Positions 37,407 through 46,403 of a stretch of 64,000 bases of DNA are shown here, piece by piece. The position numbers and the translations under genes were made by a program. The notes under the pieces were generated by a model that ran no database searches, was not told where the DNA came from, and saw nothing but the letters and a program-made list of their open reading frames with translations. The DNA is from Mycolicibacterium rhodesiae NBB3. GTDB taxonomy: Bacteria; Actinomycetota; Actinomycetes; Mycobacteriales; Mycobacteriaceae. How positions within the stretch are numbered: the stretch's first letter is position 1; every line of letters starts with the position of its first letter. The stretch lies in NCBI RefSeq assembly GCF_000230895.2, contig NC_016604.1, forward strand, positions 1,736,001 through 1,800,000, given 5' to 3'.

Positions 37407-37715
37407 TCAGATCGCGCCCGGCGTGCCCGGAAGGCTCATGCTCCCGTCGATGTTCGGCACCATCGATGGCTGCTGGACCGCGTCCAGCCCCGCCCTGGTG
37501 CTTGCGTCCGGACCCCACTCGCTACTCGCAGACTGATCCCACGCACCCCCGGCGCAGAGCGGATGCCGCCACCCGAATGCGTCACATCCCGGATCAGCCT
37601 GGAGCGTCGGTTCCGACGTTGCGATTGCACCCATCACCGCCGCTCCAGCGATTGCTGCGCCGAAGGCCGTCGCGGTCAGTGCGCCGCGAACTCTCGATGC
37701 GGTCATCCAAGTCAT
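37407..37715 (-). CDS. Small secreted protein
   Basis: A 102-residue exported protein: signal peptide with hydrophobic core GALTATAFGAAIAGAAVMGAI, cleavage likely after SEP/ADP near residue 40, then a short mature part with two Cys (GCDAFGWRHPLCAGG), probably a disulfide. AAGGAG lies seven bases before the ATG at 37715, fixing the start. Resembles small CDGP-type mycobacterial secreted proteins; no function known. Confidence 0.7.
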   Translation of the reverse strand: MTWMTASRVRGALTATAFGAAIAGAAVMGAIATSEPTLQADPGCDAFGWRHPLCAGGAWDQSASSEWGPDASTRAGLDAVQQPSMVPNIDGSMSLPGTPGAI

Positions 37716-37865
37716 GTGCTGCTCCTTCACGTAGGACTCCAGTTGATTGTCGCCCTTCGAGAACGAACGAGTGCCGAAACGCGATGGAAATCTTCCGAGA
37801 TACGTTCGGACGCTTCGATTTTCGTCGCAAGCGTCAATATTGCGCGCCGGGCAGGTGCGCTGCGA

Positions 37866-37886
37866 CTGGGAGACATCGCCTCCCAG
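37866..37886. promoter_or_regulatory. Inverted repeat upstream of the MFS gene
   Basis: CTGGGAG-N7-CTCCCAG, two perfect seven-base arms with a seven-base centre, 55-75 bases before the YbfB/YjiJ-type MFS start. It could be an operator or a transcript hairpin; no T-run follows, so a terminator is unlikely. Confidence 0.35.
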
Positions 37887-37940
37887 CTGCAAGTGGTTCG
37901 GTCCTGGCCGGTGACCTTCGCAGCGTCCCACCATGGGCAG

Positions 37941-39179
37941 ATGCAACACCACCGACATGTCGTGCGTAGCGCCGCGGCACTCGCCGCCGCCATGGGTATC
38001 GGCCGGTTCGTGTACACCCCGATACTGCCGCTGATGACCGCGCAAGCAGCTCTCACCACACACACCGCGGCAGCGTTGGCGACCGCCAACTACGCCGGTT
38101 ACCTCGTCGGGGCCGTGACAGGTTCCATCTGGCCGCGGGTCGCGCAGTCGGTCGCAGTCTGCCGCATCTCGCTGATCGTACTTGTCGCCAGCCTGACCGC
38201 AATGCCTCTGGCCACCAATGCAATCGAATGGATCTCACTGCGAACGCTGGCTGGGTTCACCAGTGCATTGGTCTTTGTGATCGCAGTCAATATCTTGCTG
38301 CAGCACTTGCATGGGCGGCCGGCCCATCTCGCGGGCTGGGGACTCGGCGGGGTCGGTGGCGGCATCGCCCTTTCCGCGATCCTGGTGCTGGCCGGCGGGC
38401 AGTGGCAGCTGGCGTGGTGGACCTCGGCAGCCGCGGCCGCCGTGCTGACTGTCGTCGCCTGGGCGATGCGCCCCGCCCCGGAGACGACCCCGCCGGGGGC
38501 ATCGCCGAGAGCCGGGGGCCGTCCGCCGCATCGCGCCTTCGCCCTGCTCGCAGTGAGCTACACGCTGGAAGGCATCGGCTACATCATCGCCGGCACCTTC
38601 CTCGTCGCCGCTGTCGCTCAGGACGCACCTCACTGGCTCGGCGGCGGAACATGGCTGGTGGTCGGCCTCGCGACGGTGCCGTCGGCTGCACTGTGGGCCG
38701 CGCTCAGTGGGAGGTGGTCGCACCCGAGACTGCTCGTGACCGCGCTCTGCATGCAGGCGCTCGGGATCGCCACGGCGAGCTTCTTCGGTGGAGTGACGGC
38801 CGCGTTGGTCGGAGCGGTGCTCTTCGGCGGCACGTTCATCGGTGTCAGCACGCTCTCCCTGGCGGCCGGCCGCACGCTTCGGTATCCGCGGGCTGTGGCA
38901 CTGCTGACCGCCGGCTACTCCGTCGGTCAGCTCGTGGGCCCGACGATGGTGAGTCCTTTGCTTGGTGACGGCTATCGGCCGGCCTTGCTGGTCGCAGCGG
39001 CCGTGGTGTCAGCCGCGGCGCTCGTCGCGGGACTGATACGGATCGTCGGCGGGCAACCAGACCGAGGTGTCCCCGAGACCGAAACCCCCTACACCCCGGG
39101 TGAATTCGTCGACCAGGGCCTGGACCGACGCGTTGTCCTCATTGCGCCGCCACACCAGCGACCAGGTCCACATCGGTGA
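37941..39179 (+). CDS. YbfB/YjiJ-family MFS transporter
   Basis: A 412-residue twelve-helix transporter. The N-terminal AMGIGRFVYTPILPLM motif defines the YbfB/YjiJ (DUF1228) family; repeated GxxxG pairs and AGYLVGA continue the pattern. The start before QHHRHVVRSAAALAAAMG places the first helix near the N-terminus. The substrate is unknown; family members are suspected aromatic or amino-acid exporters. The last 57 codons run antisense through the 3' end of the neighbouring LysR gene. Confidence 0.8.
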   Translation: MQHHRHVVRSAAALAAAMGIGRFVYTPILPLMTAQAALTTHTAAALATANYAGYLVGAVTGSIWPRVAQSVAVCRISLIVLVASLTAMPLATNAIEWISLRTLAGFTSALVFVIAVNILLQHLHGRPAHLAGWGLGGVGGGIALSAILVLAGGQWQLAWWTSAAAAAVLTVVAWAMRPAPETTPPGASPRAGGRPPHRAFALLAVSYTLEGIGYIIAGTFLVAAVAQDAPHWLGGGTWLVVGLATVPSAALWAALSGRWSHPRLLVTALCMQALGIATASFFGGVTAALVGAVLFGGTFIGVSTLSLAAGRTLRYPRAVALLTAGYSVGQLVGPTMVSPLLGDGYRPALLVAAAVVSAAALVAGLIRIVGGQPDRGVPETETPYTPGEFVDQGLDRRVVLIAPPHQRPGPHR

Positions 39180-39941
39180 CGGGTTGACGACCGCACGGCG
39201 CACCAGATCTCTCGGCAGCGGCTCGTTCTGTCCCTTCGGGTTGTTGAGGACGGGACGCCCCAACCCCCGCACATGTTCGAAGAACGTCGGACCGGTGACT
39301 CCGCCGTCGTCGGTCCGCATGACGCGGGCACCGCAAGCGGCGGCGAAGTCCTCGCCGTATCGATTCCACGACGACCAGCTGGCGGCATCGGCGTCAACCA
39401 GGACCACGGTGTCGCGAGCCTCGACCGGCGACTCGTCGGAACCGACGGCGAGCGCATAGAGCCGGTCCACACCGACGAGCCGGGCGCTCAGCGACAGTGC
39501 GTCGAGGTCACTGTTCTGGACCCAGCAGATCGCGAGGTCGAGGCTCCCCTCGGCCACCCGCGCCGCCTGCGCATGAGACGGCATCACCCAGGTGTCCACG
39601 CGCAACTGGGCTACTCCTGCCGCGCGCTGAGCCCAATCCGTCGGGCACCAGTTCACGTAACCGATGCGGACCGGCTGCGACGTCCCGAGACCGCCTGCCC
39701 GCCTGCGTAACTCGTCTGCTGCAGAGAGCAACGCACGCGCGTCCGGCAGCAATGCGGCGCCTGCCGATGTGAGTGCGACGGAACGGCGGTCCCTGTCGAA
39801 CAGGGTCACCTTGAGATCCCGCTCGAGGGCCTTGATCTGTTGAGACAGCGACGGCCCGGCGATACGTAGACGCTGCGCTGCACGACCGAAGTTGAGTTCC
39901 TCGGCCACGGCGACGAAGTACCGCAGCTGCCGCAGCTCCAT
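39009..39941 (-). CDS. LysR-family transcriptional regulator
   Basis: A 310-residue LysR protein with an intact N-terminal winged HTH (MELRQLRYFVAVAEELNFGRAAQRLRI, then SLSQQIKALERDLKVTLFDRD) and a type 2 periplasmic-binding-fold effector domain. It overlaps the MFS gene's 3' end by 171 bases. Divergent from the downstream SDR gene, which it probably controls; T-N11-A boxes were looked for but not convincingly found. Confidence 0.87.
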   Translation of the reverse strand: MELRQLRYFVAVAEELNFGRAAQRLRIAGPSLSQQIKALERDLKVTLFDRDRRSVALTSAGAALLPDARALLSAADELRRRAGGLGTSQPVRIGYVNWCPTDWAQRAAGVAQLRVDTWVMPSHAQAARVAEGSLDLAICWVQNSDLDALSLSARLVGVDRLYALAVGSDESPVEARDTVVLVDADAASWSSWNRYGEDFAAACGARVMRTDDGGVTGPTFFEHVRGLGRPVLNNPKGQNEPLPRDLVRRAVVNPSPMWTWSLVWRRNEDNASVQALVDEFTRGVGGFGLGDTSVWLPADDPYQSRDERRG

Positions 39942-40056
39942 CGGTCCAGCCTAGTAGGCCCAGCCTCTCACCAGGGAGCCGTTTCATCTTCTCTGCCAGG
40001 CATTACTGCCGCACTGGACACGTTGAGCCAGTCACACACCAAGGAAAGGGACGGAC

Positions 40057-40761
40057 ATGAACACTCCCACACGGGTCGCCGTCATCACCGGCGCCTCTCA
40101 GGGTATCGGCGCGGGTCTGGTGCAGGCGTACCGCAAGTTGGGTTACGGCGTCGTCGCCAACTCCCGGCATATCGGCCAGAGCGACGATCCGATGGTGCAC
40201 ACCGTTGCGGGTGACATCTCGCAGCCCGGTGTCGGCCAGCGCGTGATCGATGCCGCGATGCAGCAGTTCGGCCGGGTCGACACCGTGGTGAACAACGCCG
40301 GCATCTTCATCGCCAAGCCCTTCACCGAATACACCGATGCCGACTACGACGCCATCACCGGGGTGAACATGCGCGGCTTCTTCGAGGTCACACGTTCCGC
40401 GCTGGCGGTGATGCACGCCGGCGGACACATCGTCAACATCTCCACCAGTTTTGTCGATCAAGCCAACTCGAAAGTGCCATCGGCCCTGGCGTCGCTGACC
40501 AAGGGCGGGCTCAATGCTGCCACCAAGGCACTGGCCGTGGAGTACGCCGACCGTGGAATTCGGGCCAACGCAGTCGCACTCGGGGTGATCAGCACACCGA
40601 TGCACGACCCGGCCAGCCATGAAGCCCTCGCCGCGTTGAATCCCATGGAGCGACTCGGGGACGTCGACGATGCCGTCGAGGCCGTGGTGTACCTCGAGCA
40701 GGCCGGCTTCGTCACCGGCGAGATCCTCCACGTGGACGGTGGTCAAAGTGCGGGGCGCTGA
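40057..40761 (+). CDS. SDR-fold protein lacking the catalytic Tyr
   Basis: A 234-residue classical SDR by fold: TGASQGIG (residues 11-18), NNAG (79-82), and ALAVEYADRGIRANAVA. The YxxxK position reads A145-SLT-K149 (PSALASLTKGGLN), so the usual catalytic Tyr is Ala; only Lys remains. A subgroup with SALASLTKGG exists, suggesting a conserved, altered activity. AAGGAAAGG stands ahead of the ATG. Overlaps the next gene by 14 bases. Confidence 0.8.
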   Translation: MNTPTRVAVITGASQGIGAGLVQAYRKLGYGVVANSRHIGQSDDPMVHTVAGDISQPGVGQRVIDAAMQQFGRVDTVVNNAGIFIAKPFTEYTDADYDAITGVNMRGFFEVTRSALAVMHAGGHIVNISTSFVDQANSKVPSALASLTKGGLNAATKALAVEYADRGIRANAVALGVISTPMHDPASHEALAALNPMERLGDVDDAVEAVVYLEQAGFVTGEILHVDGGQSAGR

Positions 40762-41113
40762 AGAAATCCTGCGGCCGGTGCTGGACCAATGGAAGCGCGG
40801 GATCGACGCACATGATCCTGCGACAGTGGCCGATGCGTTCACCGACGATGCGATCTTCCAGGGACTCCGTCCGTACAGCGTTGGGCCGCAGGGGGTTTAC
40901 ACCTACTACGACGCACAGCCACAGGGCATGACGGTCGACTACCAAATCCTGGAGTCCCGCCGACTCGGCTCCGACGTCGCGCTCGGCTACCTGGCGGCGG
41001 AATTCGCCTATCGCGACCGGGAATCCGTGCACCTTCGCATCGGTGTCGTCGTCACCCGCACCAGCGAGGACTGGCAGATCACGTCCTATCAGGCCAGCCC
41101 GGTGCCGGACTGA
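40748..41113 (+). CDS. SnoaL-like / SgcJ-family NTF2-fold protein
   Basis: A 121-residue NTF2-like protein with the SgcJ/EcaC pattern (WKRGIDAHDPATVADAFTDDAIFQG, GPQGVYTYYDAQPQG, ending WQITSYQASPV). GTG start inside the end of the SDR gene; 14-base overlap indicates coupling. Function unknown; relatives bind small molecules or act as isomerases. Confidence 0.72.
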   Translation: MRGAEEILRPVLDQWKRGIDAHDPATVADAFTDDAIFQGLRPYSVGPQGVYTYYDAQPQGMTVDYQILESRRLGSDVALGYLAAEFAYRDRESVHLRIGVVVTRTSEDWQITSYQASPVPD

Positions 41114-41116
41114 CCG

Positions 41117-42301
41117 TCAGGCAGGGCGAGCCACCCCGGCGAGCTTCTGGATGAACCGGATCTCGTCGTCGTCGTGGGCCCGTCCGTCCGGGTGGATGAG
41201 GTCGCTGAACCATCTCTGCGGGAGCTCGGTGTAGGGCTGCTGCCAGGAATCCCACGGCAGATACGTCTGCGTCTTCCCGGCGACGAAGCCCCAGTTGTAC
41301 GCGCCGACATTGCGCCGCTTGGCGACCGGGAGAATGCCCTCCACCGTGCTGCCCAGGTTTCGGGCCAGGTACTCGGTGCAGATGATCGGTCGTCCCAATC
41401 CAGTGAGCTCGTCGATGCGGGCCTCGAACTCGCTGGGATCACCGTAGCTGTGAAAGCTGATGATGTCGGAGTGCTCGAGCTGCACGCTGGCGATCTCGCT
41501 GCGACCACCCGGGTCGCGCCAATGGCCCTGCCACACACCGCTGGTCAACGGTTGAACCGGACGGGCAGCGCGTACCCACTGGAAGACATGCGGGAGGAAC
41601 GCGGCCACGAGCTCCTGCTTGTCTGTGCTTTCGACCTCGCTGTAGTCCTTGGCCGGGTTGTCGGGCTCATTCCACACGTCCCACCCGAGCACCCGGGGAT
41701 CGTTGGCGAACTGGCCTACCACGCCGGTCACGTAACTCTGCAGCACGCGGGTGTAAGCCGGGTCCTGCAGACGCTGCGCTCCCGGGCCCTGTACCCAGCC
41801 GGAATTGTGCACGCCCTTGATCGGCGGCCGTTGCCGACCGGCATTGGGCCGCGGATCCCAGCACGAGTCGAACAGGACGAAGAGCGGTTTGATGTTGTGA
41901 CTCGCCGCGATGGTGACGAACTGGGACAGCCGGCTGCTGAACCCCGCCTGATCGGTCGCCCACAACTGGTCATGCAGGAACACCCGCATCGTGTTCATGC
42001 CGATGCGCTTGGCGACGCTGAGTTCGCCGGCGATGCGGTGCGGATCGTAGGTACCCGCCTGGAACATCTCGATCTGGTTCACGGCGTTGGAGGTGACGTA
42101 GTTCGCGCCCAGTAGCCAGCCCTGCTTCGCGTACCACGCGTTGGCCCGGTCCGCCGACCATCGAGGTGCGGCCGCCGAGGCCAGCGGCAACCTGGTCAGC
42201 GCCGCGCCCGCTGCCAGGTACAACGGGATCTTCAGGGCGGTTCTCCGGTCCACCACGTGACCATAATGTTTGCTGAGGTACCGACGGAGCTGGTGGCTCA
42301 T
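41117..42301 (-). CDS. Secreted GH5-like glycoside hydrolase
   Basis: A 394-residue (beta/alpha)8 glycosidase of the cellulase/GH5 type. The N-terminus has a twin-arginine-like signal (DRRTALKIPLYLAAGAAL, cleavage near ASA, about residue 43). The acid/base Glu is E212 in WDVWNEPDN and the nucleophile E310 in PIICTEYLAR, with WQGHWRD and FHSYGDP loops between. The ATG is used; a TTG 12 bases upstream is also in frame. Likely acts on beta-glucans or mannans. Divergent from the hydrolase-like gene, sharing a small palindrome over its start. Confidence 0.85.
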   Translation of the reverse strand: MSHQLRRYLSKHYGHVVDRRTALKIPLYLAAGAALTRLPLASAAAPRWSADRANAWYAKQGWLLGANYVTSNAVNQIEMFQAGTYDPHRIAGELSVAKRIGMNTMRVFLHDQLWATDQAGFSSRLSQFVTIAASHNIKPLFVLFDSCWDPRPNAGRQRPPIKGVHNSGWVQGPGAQRLQDPAYTRVLQSYVTGVVGQFANDPRVLGWDVWNEPDNPAKDYSEVESTDKQELVAAFLPHVFQWVRAARPVQPLTSGVWQGHWRDPGGRSEIASVQLEHSDIISFHSYGDPSEFEARIDELTGLGRPIICTEYLARNLGSTVEGILPVAKRRNVGAYNWGFVAGKTQTYLPWDSWQQPYTELPQRWFSDLIHPDGRAHDDDEIRFIQKLAGVARPA

Positions 42302-42315
42302 GTTGCAACGCAACA
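42301..42315. promoter_or_regulatory. Palindrome TGTTGC-AAC-GCAACA over the GH5 start
   Basis: Perfect six-base inverted arms with a three-base centre lying exactly at the GH5 start codon and about 80 bases before the divergent gene's ATG. Position and symmetry fit a repressor operator covering initiation of the GH5 gene. Confidence 0.4.
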
Positions 42316-42396
42316 GGTTTCAAATTGTTATCGAACGCCCTCGCGCGTCGCGGTCGGGGAGCAGAATGTCTGACCATCACACGTGGGAGGTCAGCG

Positions 42397-43299
42397 ATGG
42401 CGGGCACGAAGACACCGGCCTACGAGAAGTTGAGCGTCACGTCCAAAGACGGCACCGCCATCGGCATTCGCAAGCTCGGCCGGGGGGCCGGCGTCGTACT
42501 TCAGCATGGCGGGGCGCTTGGGTCTCAGCACTACATGAAGCTGGCCGGGGCGCTGGCCGATCGGTTCACCGTCTACCTCCCGGACCGCCGCGGTCGCGGG
42601 ATGAGTGGGCCCTACGGACCGAACTACTGCATCGAGCGTGAGGACGAAGACCTGGAGGCCGTCATCGCCGCGACCGGGGCGCCGCATGTCTTCGGCGCGG
42701 CGGACGGCGGCTTGTTCGCGCTTCACGGTTCGATGTCCGTCCCGGCGATTCGCAAGGTCGCGCTCTTCGAACCGGTCCTGTTCGTCGGACAACCCGATCT
42801 GGACGAATTCAAGGCAACCATCAGCCGCGGACAGCGTCTCGTGGACAGCGGCGACATCGCAGGTGCGATGGCGAGTCTGGCATCAGACGCGGCGAATTCG
42901 GACCCGCGCGCGAAGGAGGTGGCCGCGCCCCTTCGGTTGCTCGGCAGGATCATGACGCGGCCGGCGATCTGCCGGGCGTTGCTGTGGGCTGACGCGAAGC
43001 GGGTAACAGGTGACGACGTGGCGCTGCGCGACTTGATCGTGGCGTGGAAAGAGGAATTGAACGTGGTGAAGTCCACCGAGGGTACGCTCGACGACTACAG
43101 AAACGTGACCGCCGACGTCTTGCTGCTCGTCGGCACCAATGCCCCAGCACTTTTCACCCGTACCCTCGACGCGCTGCAGACCGTACTGCCGCGCGCGACC
43201 CGTGTCGATCTGCCCGGACTCAATCACGGTGGTGCACAAGACCAGGGCGGCGAGCCGGACGTCATCGCCGAGCAGTTGCTCCGCTTCTTCTCCGAATAG
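42397..43299 (+). CDS. Alpha/beta-hydrolase-fold protein without nucleophilic Ser
   Basis: A 300-residue protein with the hydrolase fold: oxyanion HGG (37-39), DRRGRGMS, and a C-terminal LPGLNHGG that would carry the His. At the nucleophile elbow the sequence is G100-A-A-D-G-G105, so Ser is replaced; Asp103 is adjacent. It may be a binding protein or use a different nucleophile. GGGAGG is seven bases before the ATG at 42397, which fixes the start. Confidence 0.75.
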   Translation: MAGTKTPAYEKLSVTSKDGTAIGIRKLGRGAGVVLQHGGALGSQHYMKLAGALADRFTVYLPDRRGRGMSGPYGPNYCIEREDEDLEAVIAATGAPHVFGAADGGLFALHGSMSVPAIRKVALFEPVLFVGQPDLDEFKATISRGQRLVDSGDIAGAMASLASDAANSDPRAKEVAAPLRLLGRIMTRPAICRALLWADAKRVTGDDVALRDLIVAWKEELNVVKSTEGTLDDYRNVTADVLLLVGTNAPALFTRTLDALQTVLPRATRVDLPGLNHGGAQDQGGEPDVIAEQLLRFFSE

Positions 43300-43341
43300 G
43301 CCTAGCTGTCGCGGCGACGCCCACAGGGTTATCGTCGGACG

Positions 43342-43965
43342 ATGTCGGTCGCCAACGACGAACGCGCCGCCCTTGTGCGGACTCTGCACACTGTCGGACC
43401 CGACGCACCCACACTGTGCCCGGGGTGGACGACGCGACAGCTCGCCGCGCATCTCCTCGCCCGCGAACGGCGGCCCGAAGCCCTTCTCGGCATCGGGGTG
43501 CCGCGGTTCGCCGCACGACGGCACCGAATCGAACAGCAGATCGCCACGGGCCACGAGTGGACCGAGTTGGTCGATCGGTTGGCGTCCGGCCCGCCGGTGT
43601 ACTCGCCACTTCGCTGGCTCAACCGCGTGGCCAACATCCACGAGATGTTCGTACACCACGAAGACGTTCGCCGCGCCGTCCCGGGCTGGACGCCTCGACC
43701 TCTCGATGAGCACGCCGTCGCCGCGCTTCGGCGGCTGGCCCGAATCTTCGGTCCGGTCGTCACGCCGGGCGTGCCCGCGCGGGTCACTTTCCGCACCCCA
43801 GACGGCGCCGCGCTCGCGCAGTTCGGATCCGGCCCCGACATCACTGTGACCGGCGCGCCAGGTGAGTTGCTGCTGTTCGCGTTCGGCCGCAACGAGATAC
43901 GCGTCGAGTTCGCCGGCGATACCGATGTTGTCGACGCCGTCCGCAGTGCAGAGCGCCGATTCTGA
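43342..43965 (+). CDS. TIGR03085-family metal-binding protein (DinB-like)
   Basis: A 207-residue actinobacterial protein of the maleylpyruvate isomerase/mycothiol-dependent DinB-like superfamily. TLCPGWTTRQLAAHLLARE and NIHEMFVHHEDVRRA carry the His/Glu/His set expected to bind a metal. Ends in the SCP2-like domain typical of the family. The stop overlaps the phospholipase D start (TGATG). Probable cytosolic mycothiol-linked enzyme; reaction unknown. Confidence 0.82.
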   Translation: MSVANDERAALVRTLHTVGPDAPTLCPGWTTRQLAAHLLARERRPEALLGIGVPRFAARRHRIEQQIATGHEWTELVDRLASGPPVYSPLRWLNRVANIHEMFVHHEDVRRAVPGWTPRPLDEHAVAALRRLARIFGPVVTPGVPARVTFRTPDGAALAQFGSGPDITVTGAPGELLLFAFGRNEIRVEFAGDTDVVDAVRSAERRF

Positions 43966-45539
43966 TGACCGACGCAGTTGACCGCATCCTGCGCCCCGGC
44001 GAGACGTGCTGGCGCACAGCGCGCGCGGATCGCTTCAGCCGCATCGTGGACGGCGCCGACTACCTCGCGCATGTGAAGGCCGCGATGCTGCGCGCCAGGC
44101 ATCGGATCATGCTGATCGGTTGGGATTTCGATTACCGGACAGCATTCGAAGCCGACAGGGGCTCGCTGCCGGGCCCCAACCATCTCGGACCGTTCCTGCA
44201 CTGGGTCATATGGCGCCGACACGACCTGCAGGTGTATCTGCTGAAGTCGAATCTGCGGCTGCTGCCTGCTTTCGACGGTTTCTGGTTCGGTATCGCCCCG
44301 GTCGGGCTCCTCAACGGAATCACCTCGAGCCGAATGCACTTCGCGGTCGACGGCGCGCACCCGCCCGGAGCGGTCCACCATCAGAAGATCGTGGTGATCG
44401 ATGACACGGTCGCGTTCTGCGGCGGCATCGACCTCACGCTCGGACGCTGGGACACGCGAATGCACCTGGGCGACGACCCGCGCCGGAAGGGAGCGGGGCA
44501 ACCCTACGGTCCGCGGCACGAAGTAGCGACCGTATGTGACGGTGACGCGGCGCGCGCTCTCGCCGAACAGGCCCGAGACCGTTGGCGCGCGGCCACCGGA
44601 GAGAAACTCGAGCCGATCACGACACCGCGCAGGATCTGGCCGCCGACGCTCGGCGAGCCGCTGCGTGATGTCGACGTCGGCATCGCGAGAACGTTGCCTG
44701 AGTTGCCCACACGCGCGGAAGTCCGAGAAGTCGAGGCACTGAACCTGGCCGCCATTGCTGCCGCCAGCGATGTCATCTATCTCGAGAATCAGTACCTGGC
44801 TGCGCGGAGCTTGGCCGAGGCACTCGCCGAGCGGCTGAAGGAGCCGGACGGACCGGAGATCGTCATCGTCTTACCGCGAAGCTCGGAAAGCGCCCTCGAG
44901 CAGCAGTCGATGGACAGCGCGAGGCAACGGCTGCTGCGGCTGCTATGGGACGCCGACATCCACGGTCGTCTGGGCGTGTACTGGCCGGTCGCCGCGGGCG
45001 GGACGCCGGTCTACGTCCATTCCAAGGTGATGGTGATCGACGACCGCCTGCTGCGGATCGGATCGTCGAATCTCAACAATCGCTCGTTGGGTTTCGACAG
45101 CGAATGCGATGTGGCACTGGAAGCGGCGCCCGGTGCGAGCGGAAGTGCGACCCTCGCCAGCGAGATCGCCTACGCCAGAGACGATCTCTTGGCCGAACAC
45201 CTCGGCATCACGGTGGAGCAGTTCCGCGCCGAAATCGCCAGCTGCGGTTCAGTTCTCGCCGCCGTCGACTCGTCGCGCACCATCGGCAGGTCGTTGCGCA
45301 AGTTCACCCCGACCATGACCGCCGGCGACGCCGGTCCGTTCGCCGAGAACGATCTGATGGACCCACCGAGCGTCCCGGAGTCGGTCGCTCAAGGCCTCAT
45401 CACCCTGGTCACCGGAGCGGTGCTGTGGCCGCTGACCAGGCTGGCACCCCAGGCGGTTTCGACCGTCCGCTCGCTGGGCGACGCCGCTGCGGCGCTGCGC
45501 AGCGTCGCCGAGTCCCTGCGCGACGACCCCGGGGAGTGA
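43965..45539 (+). CDS. Phospholipase D-superfamily protein
   Basis: A 524-residue PLD/cardiolipin-synthase-like enzyme with two HKD motifs: HHQKIVVIDDTVAFCGGID (first) and VHSKVMVIDDRLLRIGSSN (second), each giving His-Lys-Asp. No signal peptide. The C-terminal region has hydrophobic segment VAQGLITLVTGAVLWPLTRL that may contact membrane. Catalyses phosphodiester hydrolysis or transphosphatidylation. Coupled to the TIGR03085 gene by a one-base stop/start overlap. Confidence 0.87.
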   Translation: MTDAVDRILRPGETCWRTARADRFSRIVDGADYLAHVKAAMLRARHRIMLIGWDFDYRTAFEADRGSLPGPNHLGPFLHWVIWRRHDLQVYLLKSNLRLLPAFDGFWFGIAPVGLLNGITSSRMHFAVDGAHPPGAVHHQKIVVIDDTVAFCGGIDLTLGRWDTRMHLGDDPRRKGAGQPYGPRHEVATVCDGDAARALAEQARDRWRAATGEKLEPITTPRRIWPPTLGEPLRDVDVGIARTLPELPTRAEVREVEALNLAAIAAASDVIYLENQYLAARSLAEALAERLKEPDGPEIVIVLPRSSESALEQQSMDSARQRLLRLLWDADIHGRLGVYWPVAAGGTPVYVHSKVMVIDDRLLRIGSSNLNNRSLGFDSECDVALEAAPGASGSATLASEIAYARDDLLAEHLGITVEQFRAEIASCGSVLAAVDSSRTIGRSLRKFTPTMTAGDAGPFAENDLMDPPSVPESVAQGLITLVTGAVLWPLTRLAPQAVSTVRSLGDAAAALRSVAESLRDDPGE

Positions 45540-45613
45540 CCGGCGGCGGCCGGAATAGCGACCGCGTGCCCTCCGTTGTGCGGATCGAGGTCTGCTGAGC
45601 ATCGGAGGTTGTC

Positions 45614-46282
45614 GTGAAGGTCGGAATCATCGGGGCTGGTCATATCGGCGGAACGTTGACGCGCCGGTTTCGTGAACTCGGTTTCGAGGTGAACGTGGCG
45701 AACTCCCGTTCCCCCGAAACCCTCGCCGATCTCGAGAGCGCCACGGGCGCCAAGGCGGTGTGGGCCAAGGATGCGGCCGCCGACGCCGACCTCGTCGTCG
45801 TCAGCATTCCGCAGAAGAACGTTCCCGATCTTGCCGCCGGCATCGTCGATGCGCGTAAGCCGGGAGCCCCGGTGATCGAGACCAACAACTACTACCCCCA
45901 GCAGCGCGACGGCGAGATCGCGGCGATCGAGGATGGGCAGGTCGAAAGCGCTTGGGTCGCAGAACAAATCGGCGCCCCGGTGTACAAGGTGTTCAACGGG
46001 ATCTGGTGGAAGCATCTGCTGGAGAAGGGCTCGCCGAGCGGCACGCCGAACCGGATCGCACTCCCGATCGCCGGCGAGGATGGAGCCGGGCGTGAACTGA
46101 TTCACGAACTTGTCGACCAACTCGGGTTCGATCCCGTTGATTCGGGCCCAATTTCCGAATCATGGCGCCAACAGCCCGGAACCCCGGTGTACGGAAAGGA
46201 CTTCGACGCAGAGAACACGCTCGAGGCGCTGGCCGAAGCCACGCGGGAACGCACCTCTGAGTGGAGCGCACGTACGACGTGA
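45614..46282 (+). CDS. NAD(P)-binding F420 reductase-like protein (COG2085)
   Basis: A 222-residue Rossmann protein beginning MKVGIIGAGHIGGTL, a GxGxxG nucleotide site, with NSRSPETL (phosphate-binding Arg, NADPH preference). The C-terminal part resembles NADPH:F420 oxidoreductase family members. GGAGG precedes the GTG by six bases. It may reduce F420 or act as another dinucleotide-dependent reductase. Confidence 0.78.
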   Translation: MKVGIIGAGHIGGTLTRRFRELGFEVNVANSRSPETLADLESATGAKAVWAKDAAADADLVVVSIPQKNVPDLAAGIVDARKPGAPVIETNNYYPQQRDGEIAAIEDGQVESAWVAEQIGAPVYKVFNGIWWKHLLEKGSPSGTPNRIALPIAGEDGAGRELIHELVDQLGFDPVDSGPISESWRQQPGTPVYGKDFDAENTLEALAEATRERTSEWSARTT

Positions 46283-46403
46283 GCTGTGCGGTTGCTGTGT
46301 AAGAGTGCCGGGGAAACTGAATGGAGTACATCGGTCGGCTGGTCAATCGAACACCGGCTTGACACGGCGAAGACAAGGGTGGGCATTCGCGCCCTCAGCT
46401 GCA

